Shown one piece after another: positions 14,517-17,719 of a DNA stretch of 17,719 nt. The stretch comes from Pseudomonadota bacterium (GTDB taxonomy: Bacteria; Desulfobacterota; Desulfobulbia; Desulfobulbales; SURF-16), in assembly GCA_030597865.1 (NCBI GenBank), contig JAUVQZ010000030.1:1-17719 (forward strand). Reading direction: 5' to 3'. Under the pieces are notes generated by a model. The model did no database searches. It was not told where the DNA came from and worked only from the letters and a program-made list of their open reading frames with translations. How positions within the stretch are numbered: position 1 is the stretch's first letter; each line of letters begins with the position of its first letter. The position numbers and the translations under genes are program-made.

Positions 14517-16285
14517 GAAAGACAATAATCAGAGAACGGTCGCGCAAGGAAAAGGTGTATGGGGCTGCCCGGGCGCAAGGATTGAGCCATATCCAGGCAG
14601 ATATTCTCTGCCGCAGGAACATATCAGACACGGACAGCCTTACCCCTCTTTATGACCCTAAGCTTAGGGAGATTCCTGCCCCCCAGCTGCTGAAAAACTG
14701 CACTATGGCGGTGGGCCGGATCGTCACAGCCATCAAAAAAGGCGAAAATATTGGCCTGCTGACAGATTATGACGTTGACGGCCTCACGGCCAACGCCGTG
14801 GCCCAAAAGGCCTTTGCTGATTATTTCCAGGTTGATGATTCCCTGATTCACAGCTTTGTCGGGAACAGGCTGCAGGATGGCTATGGTTTAACCGACCAGC
14901 TTTGTCAGCGTATCCTGGCCAATACCCCTTGTATCAGCCTCCTTATCACTGCCGACTGCGGAGTCTCGGATGAAAAGAGATTGGCCCGCCTTAAGGAGGC
15001 AGGGATAGATGTGGTTGTCACCGACCATCATCTTGTTCCTGGGGATGAATTTCCCCACTCCGCATACACCGTGGTCAACCCGCAGCAGCCAGAGTGCCCT
15101 TATCCAGACAAGGCCATCTCGGGCTGCATGGTGTGCTGGCTTGTCTTAAGCGCCGTCCGCACCAGATTGGTTGAGGACGGCATAGTCCCAGTGGCGACAC
15201 CAACCCTCATCTCCCTCCTTGACTATGTGGCCCTGTCCACCATTGCTGACAGCGTTTCCCTCCTCAGTCCGACCAACAGGGCCGTGGTCAGGTATGGCCT
15301 TTTGGAAATCAATAGGCTCGTCAGGCATTGCTGGCAGGTCATGGAATTTGGCAGCAGACCCGTCACCAGGCTAACTGAGGAAGACCTGGCCTTCCAGGTG
15401 GGCCCGCGGATAAACGGTGCCGGCAGGATGGCAGATCCTCAACTGGCCTTGGATTTCTTGTTGTCATCCAGTGAAGGGTCGGCAGGGCAGTTGTTTGCGG
15501 GGCTTACCGGGGCAAACACGTTACGGAAAAAAATTCAGGATCAGGCCATGGATCTTGCCCACGGGTTAATGGACAGGGCAGAACCAGGCAGTGGCATTGT
15601 GCTCTATCACCCTGATTTTCATCCAGGCATCCTGGGAATTATCGCCTCAAAACTGGCTGAAAGTTATGGTGTTCCAGCAGTTGTCTTTGCTGGAACACCG
15701 GTGGAGGGAATCCTGGCAGGATCATGTCGGACAAACGGTACGGTGCATATCCGTAAGATGCTCGACAGGGCCGCAGAAATGGAGATAGGTGCCAGCTCAA
15801 AAAGCATCATCTCCTTTGGTGGTCATAGGGGCGCAGCAGGGATTAAGCTCCATGAGCAGGGGTTGGAGGTGTTTCGAGAGAATTTTTTAGCGGCAATAAG
15901 CAGTGGGGAGGTGGAGGGCGAAGGCGTTACCGTCTTGGAAACGGACGGAGGCCTGACTGCCGAAGAGATCAGCCATGCCACCCTTGATGAGATAAACCAC
16001 CTGGCACCCTTTGGTCAGCATTTTGAACATCCTGTTTTCCTGAATGAGTTTACCGTAGAGAGTGCAAAATTTGTCGGCAAGGACAAGGATCATCTCCAGT
16101 TCATCCTCAGGATCAACAAGACTCAATATCGGGGCATCTGGTTTAGGGCGTCTGCCAAGAACAAAAAGGCTGCGGAGGCGGCGGTGTCGGGAAAACAAAT
16201 TCATTGCCTCTATCAGCTCGCCAGTAATGAATTTCGGGGGAAAAGGAGTCTCCAGCTCTGTATCACAGACGTTAGAGAGGGGTAG
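14513..16285 (+). CDS. recJ: RecJ-type single-strand-specific exonuclease (DHH/DHHA1)
   Basis: 5'-3' single-stranded DNA exonuclease of the DHH phosphoesterase superfamily, acting in recombination and repair. The 590 residues are close to the family's usual 560-580. Metal-binding motifs are in order: TDYDVDG (84-90), ADCG (147-150), TDHH (170-173), LSTIADSVSL (241-250, with Asp245) and NPQQPECPYPDKAISGC (189-205). They are followed by NGAGRM (301-306), and the DHHA1 region with FHPGILGIIASKL (369-381) and FGGHRGAAG (435-443), and a C-terminal OB-like domain. The loop usually written GSGRS reads GSCRTNGTV here, a mild deviation. The gene uses TTG and overlaps miaA by 3 nt. It ends 13 nt before the convergent cytochrome gene. 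A 12-bp inverted repeat lies inside the coding region at 15668-15699. Confidence 0.92.
   Translation: MRKTIIRERSRKEKVYGAARAQGLSHIQADILCRRNISDTDSLTPLYDPKLREIPAPQLLKNCTMAVGRIVTAIKKGENIGLLTDYDVDGLTANAVAQKAFADYFQVDDSLIHSFVGNRLQDGYGLTDQLCQRILANTPCISLLITADCGVSDEKRLARLKEAGIDVVVTDHHLVPGDEFPHSAYTVVNPQQPECPYPDKAISGCMVCWLVLSAVRTRLVEDGIVPVATPTLISLLDYVALSTIADSVSLLSPTNRAVVRYGLLEINRLVRHCWQVMEFGSRPVTRLTEEDLAFQVGPRINGAGRMADPQLALDFLLSSSEGSAGQLFAGLTGANTLRKKIQDQAMDLAHGLMDRAEPGSGIVLYHPDFHPGILGIIASKLAESYGVPAVVFAGTPVEGILAGSCRTNGTVHIRKMLDRAAEMEIGASSKSIISFGGHRGAAGIKLHEQGLEVFRENFLAAISSGEVEGEGVTVLETDGGLTAEEISHATLDEINHLAPFGQHFEHPVFLNEFTVESAKFVGKDKDHLQFILRINKTQYRGIWFRASAKNKKAAEAAVSGKQIHCLYQLASNEFRGKRSLQLCITDVREG
15668..15699. 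repeat. 12-bp perfect inverted repeat inside recJ
   Basis: GGTGTTCCAGCA (15668-15679) and TGCTGGAACACC (15688-15699) are exact reverse complements with an 8-nt spacer. They lie within the DHHA1-domain coding sequence (residues about 386-396, GVPAVVFAGTPV). It could form a stable mRNA hairpin or be a protein-binding site; no function is evident. Confidence 0.7.
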
Positions 16286-16297
16286 GTAGGGTCAAAA

Positions 16298-16399
16298 ATC
16301 AGTCATCCTTGGTGGTGTGGCAGACAAAACAGCCGGAGTTGCTGGGTGAGGAGGGGTCATTGGCCTTCATGAGATCGTAGTCCCACCTGAGCATATCAG
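16298..16399 (+). repeat. Direct repeat copy 1 (paired with 17618-17719)
   Basis: 102 bp, identical in every base to 17618-17719. It covers the last 33 codons and stop of the cytochrome gene. The second copy is cut by the window edge, so the true repeat length is unknown. Confidence 0.95.
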
Positions 16400-17522
16400 A
16401 GAAATCCGTGGCATGGGCGGCGTGACAGGAGAGGCACATGACCACATCAGAACCTGGGACAACAGCAGAATTTGCCGAATCCGGGACAAGGGTACGGGCC
16501 ACAGGGGCGTCAATATTATAGGTGGTATAGGAGGCGTACTCGCCGGAAGACGGCAGGGCCACATCCGTGGGATGTCGTATGAAGGGCGAGGTAAATGAAC
16601 TGCCGATACCATCGGAGTTAATGGTTGATAGGGTGTGGAAATTACCATGGCAGGTGGCGCAGAACTGACTCATGGTGTTATTGGGAGGGATGATACCTGT
16701 AAGGCCACCGGCATGACAGCTGGTATTCCCGGTATTGCAACCAAGCTGAATCGGAGAGGCCTGGCCAAAATACTCATTATGGCTCGATGAGCTGATATTC
16801 TGCCATTTGTCCGTTTGGTTCTCAAAACCCTTAACACCGTTGAGAAAGCGGTAGCTGTTGGCAGTGTTGGTGGCTTCATCACATTTGCCGTCAACGTTAT
16901 TATGGTGGGCCCCGGACAGGCTGGCAATATCGGTTACGCCAAAGGCAGACGCAAGGCGCACGCCGTGACATCCATTGGTTCCGGCACAGGTTAGTACTTT
17001 GCTGTTTACATATGAACCGGTGTGGCCAAATCGGACAAGCCCCCCGGGAAGCAACAACACATCGTCCTTATTGTTAAAATCAATGACATTATGCCCCTTG
17101 GCATCAGAGGCGCCACTGCCCTTATTGCCGAGGAGATAGGCAAAGTTGCCGCCGGCAAGATCACCTGAACCATCGACATGGAGTACCTGGGGCACAGGGG
17201 TGTCGCCAAGAAGTTCAATTTTGTTGGCCGTACCCATGGCATGGCAGCCTGTACAGCTACCCTTGGTAAGATAAAGATTTGGCGTGGAACCTGACTCACC
17301 CCCCACCGTGGCCATGGCAACGCCATCCTGGCTGTTATGCATGGTGTGACAATTGTCGCATGGGCCGGTCATGCGGGCAACAACCAGGCTGGGTGGTAGG
17401 GCGAGAAGAAGAGATAGTGTCCAGACATAAAACAGTGCCCAAGGGGTGGCGTTTTCTCGCTTGCCCGCAGTGTTCCGGGCATTGTGAACCTGACGGTGGG
17501 GTGGAGGAAAAGGAGGGTTCAT
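16299..17522 (-). CDS. Multihaem c-type cytochrome, exported
   Basis: A 407-residue exported cytochrome. A Pro/Arg-rich 27-residue N-terminus precedes a hydrophobic signal segment (about 28-48, ending in VVA). Five canonical CXXCH haem sites are visible: CDNCH (55-59), CTGCH (90-94), CATCH (288-292), CLSCH (363-367) and CFVCH (398-402). Two further sites have wider spacing: CAGTNGCH (179-186, CX5CH) and CNTGNTSCH (262-270, CX6CH). There are thus five and possibly seven haems. Many additional His residues could serve as distal ligands. It probably acts in periplasmic or outer-surface electron transfer; the redox partner is not shown. The ATG at 17522 has AAGGA about 10 nt upstream. The last 33 codons are duplicated exactly in the next gene upstream. 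Confidence 0.88.
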   Translation of the reverse strand: MNPPFPPPHRQVHNARNTAGKRENATPWALFYVWTLSLLLALPPSLVVARMTGPCDNCHTMHNSQDGVAMATVGGESGSTPNLYLTKGSCTGCHAMGTANKIELLGDTPVPQVLHVDGSGDLAGGNFAYLLGNKGSGASDAKGHNVIDFNNKDDVLLLPGGLVRFGHTGSYVNSKVLTCAGTNGCHGVRLASAFGVTDIASLSGAHHNNVDGKCDEATNTANSYRFLNGVKGFENQTDKWQNISSSSHNEYFGQASPIQLGCNTGNTSCHAGGLTGIIPPNNTMSQFCATCHGNFHTLSTINSDGIGSSFTSPFIRHPTDVALPSSGEYASYTTYNIDAPVARTLVPDSANSAVVPGSDVVMCLSCHAAHATDFSDMLRWDYDLMKANDPSSPSNSGCFVCHTTKDD

Positions 17523-17617
17523 AAAGAATGGTCCTTGCTGGGGTGAGGAGTGGCCCGTATCAGTGTTAGGTTCAAAAAAACATCATAAATCTAAAGTGTT
17601 ACAGTGGAAAAGAGTAC

Positions 17618-17719
17618 ATCAGTCATCCTTGGTGGTGTGGCAGACAAAACAGCCGGAGTTGCTGGGTGAGGAGGGGTCATTGGCCTTCATGAGATCGTAG
17701 TCCCACCTGAGCATATCAG
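17618..17719 (+). repeat. Direct repeat copy 2 (window edge)
   Basis: Exact copy of 16298-16399, truncated by the end of the window. The base before the repeat already differs (C at 17617, A at 16297). Confidence 0.95.
17619..17719 (-). CDS. Partial second multihaem cytochrome c (3' end only)
   Basis: Only the C-terminal 33 residues fall inside the window; the gene runs off the right edge. They contain CFVCH and end in TTKDD, identical to the C-terminus of the neighbouring cytochrome. The DNA from 17618 to 17719 is identical base for base to 16298-16399 (offset 1320), and identity stops immediately after the stop codon. This is a tandem paralogue on the same strand, 96 bp upstream of the first, probably in the same operon. 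Confidence 0.88.
   Translation of the reverse strand, partial: DMLRWDYDLMKANDPSSPSNSGCFVCHTTKDD

Overview
The window looks like a chromosomal segment of an anaerobic, Gram-negative, deltaproteobacterial-type organism, most likely a Desulfobulbales-like sulfate reducer (Desulfotalea-like). This is inferred from the gene mix: a multihaem c-type cytochrome, a NapH/NosR-type polyferredoxin, a bactofilin beside an M23 peptidase, and an outer-membrane-type protein. There is no rRNA, tRNA, CRISPR array or intact mobile element. Coding density is high and most genes are housekeeping.

Layout from left to right. Positions 129-530 (-) hold a small secreted protein with a beta-barrel-like C-terminus, followed by an MscS-type channel (677-1720, -). 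Divergent from it is a small membrane protein (1851-2201, +) that resembles only the second membrane helix and FliG-binding tail of the flagellar MS-ring protein FliF. After a strong 15-bp inverted repeat comes the Mg2+ channel MgtE (2408-3793, +). Then follow a membrane-anchored HtrA-type protease and a polyferredoxin, 2 nt apart (4027-6497, +). A 315-bp gene-free stretch carries a possible transposase relic. A CNNM/CorC-like CBS protein (6813-7886, -) follows.

The second half holds leucyl aminopeptidase pepA (8113-9591, +) convergent with a radical SAM protein (9642-10514, -). Next is a cell-shape pair, an M23 endopeptidase and a bactofilin (10726-12156, +), closed by a clear bidirectional terminator shared with serC (12277-13359, -). 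miaA and a RecJ-type exonuclease overlap (13578-16285, +). Last is a multihaem cytochrome c (16299-17522, -), and just beyond it the 3' end of a second, locally identical cytochrome gene running off the window edge.

Themes: Mg2+ homeostasis (MgtE and the CNNM-type protein), envelope stress and osmotic protection (MscS, HtrA), cell-wall shaping (M23 plus bactofilin), and respiratory electron transfer (polyferredoxin, tandem cytochromes). The observations most worth pursuing are the orphan FliF-tail-like protein next to MgtE, whose N-terminal domain is itself FliG-like, and the tandem cytochrome duplication with 102 bp of perfect identity. I found no clearly new defence or biosynthetic system.
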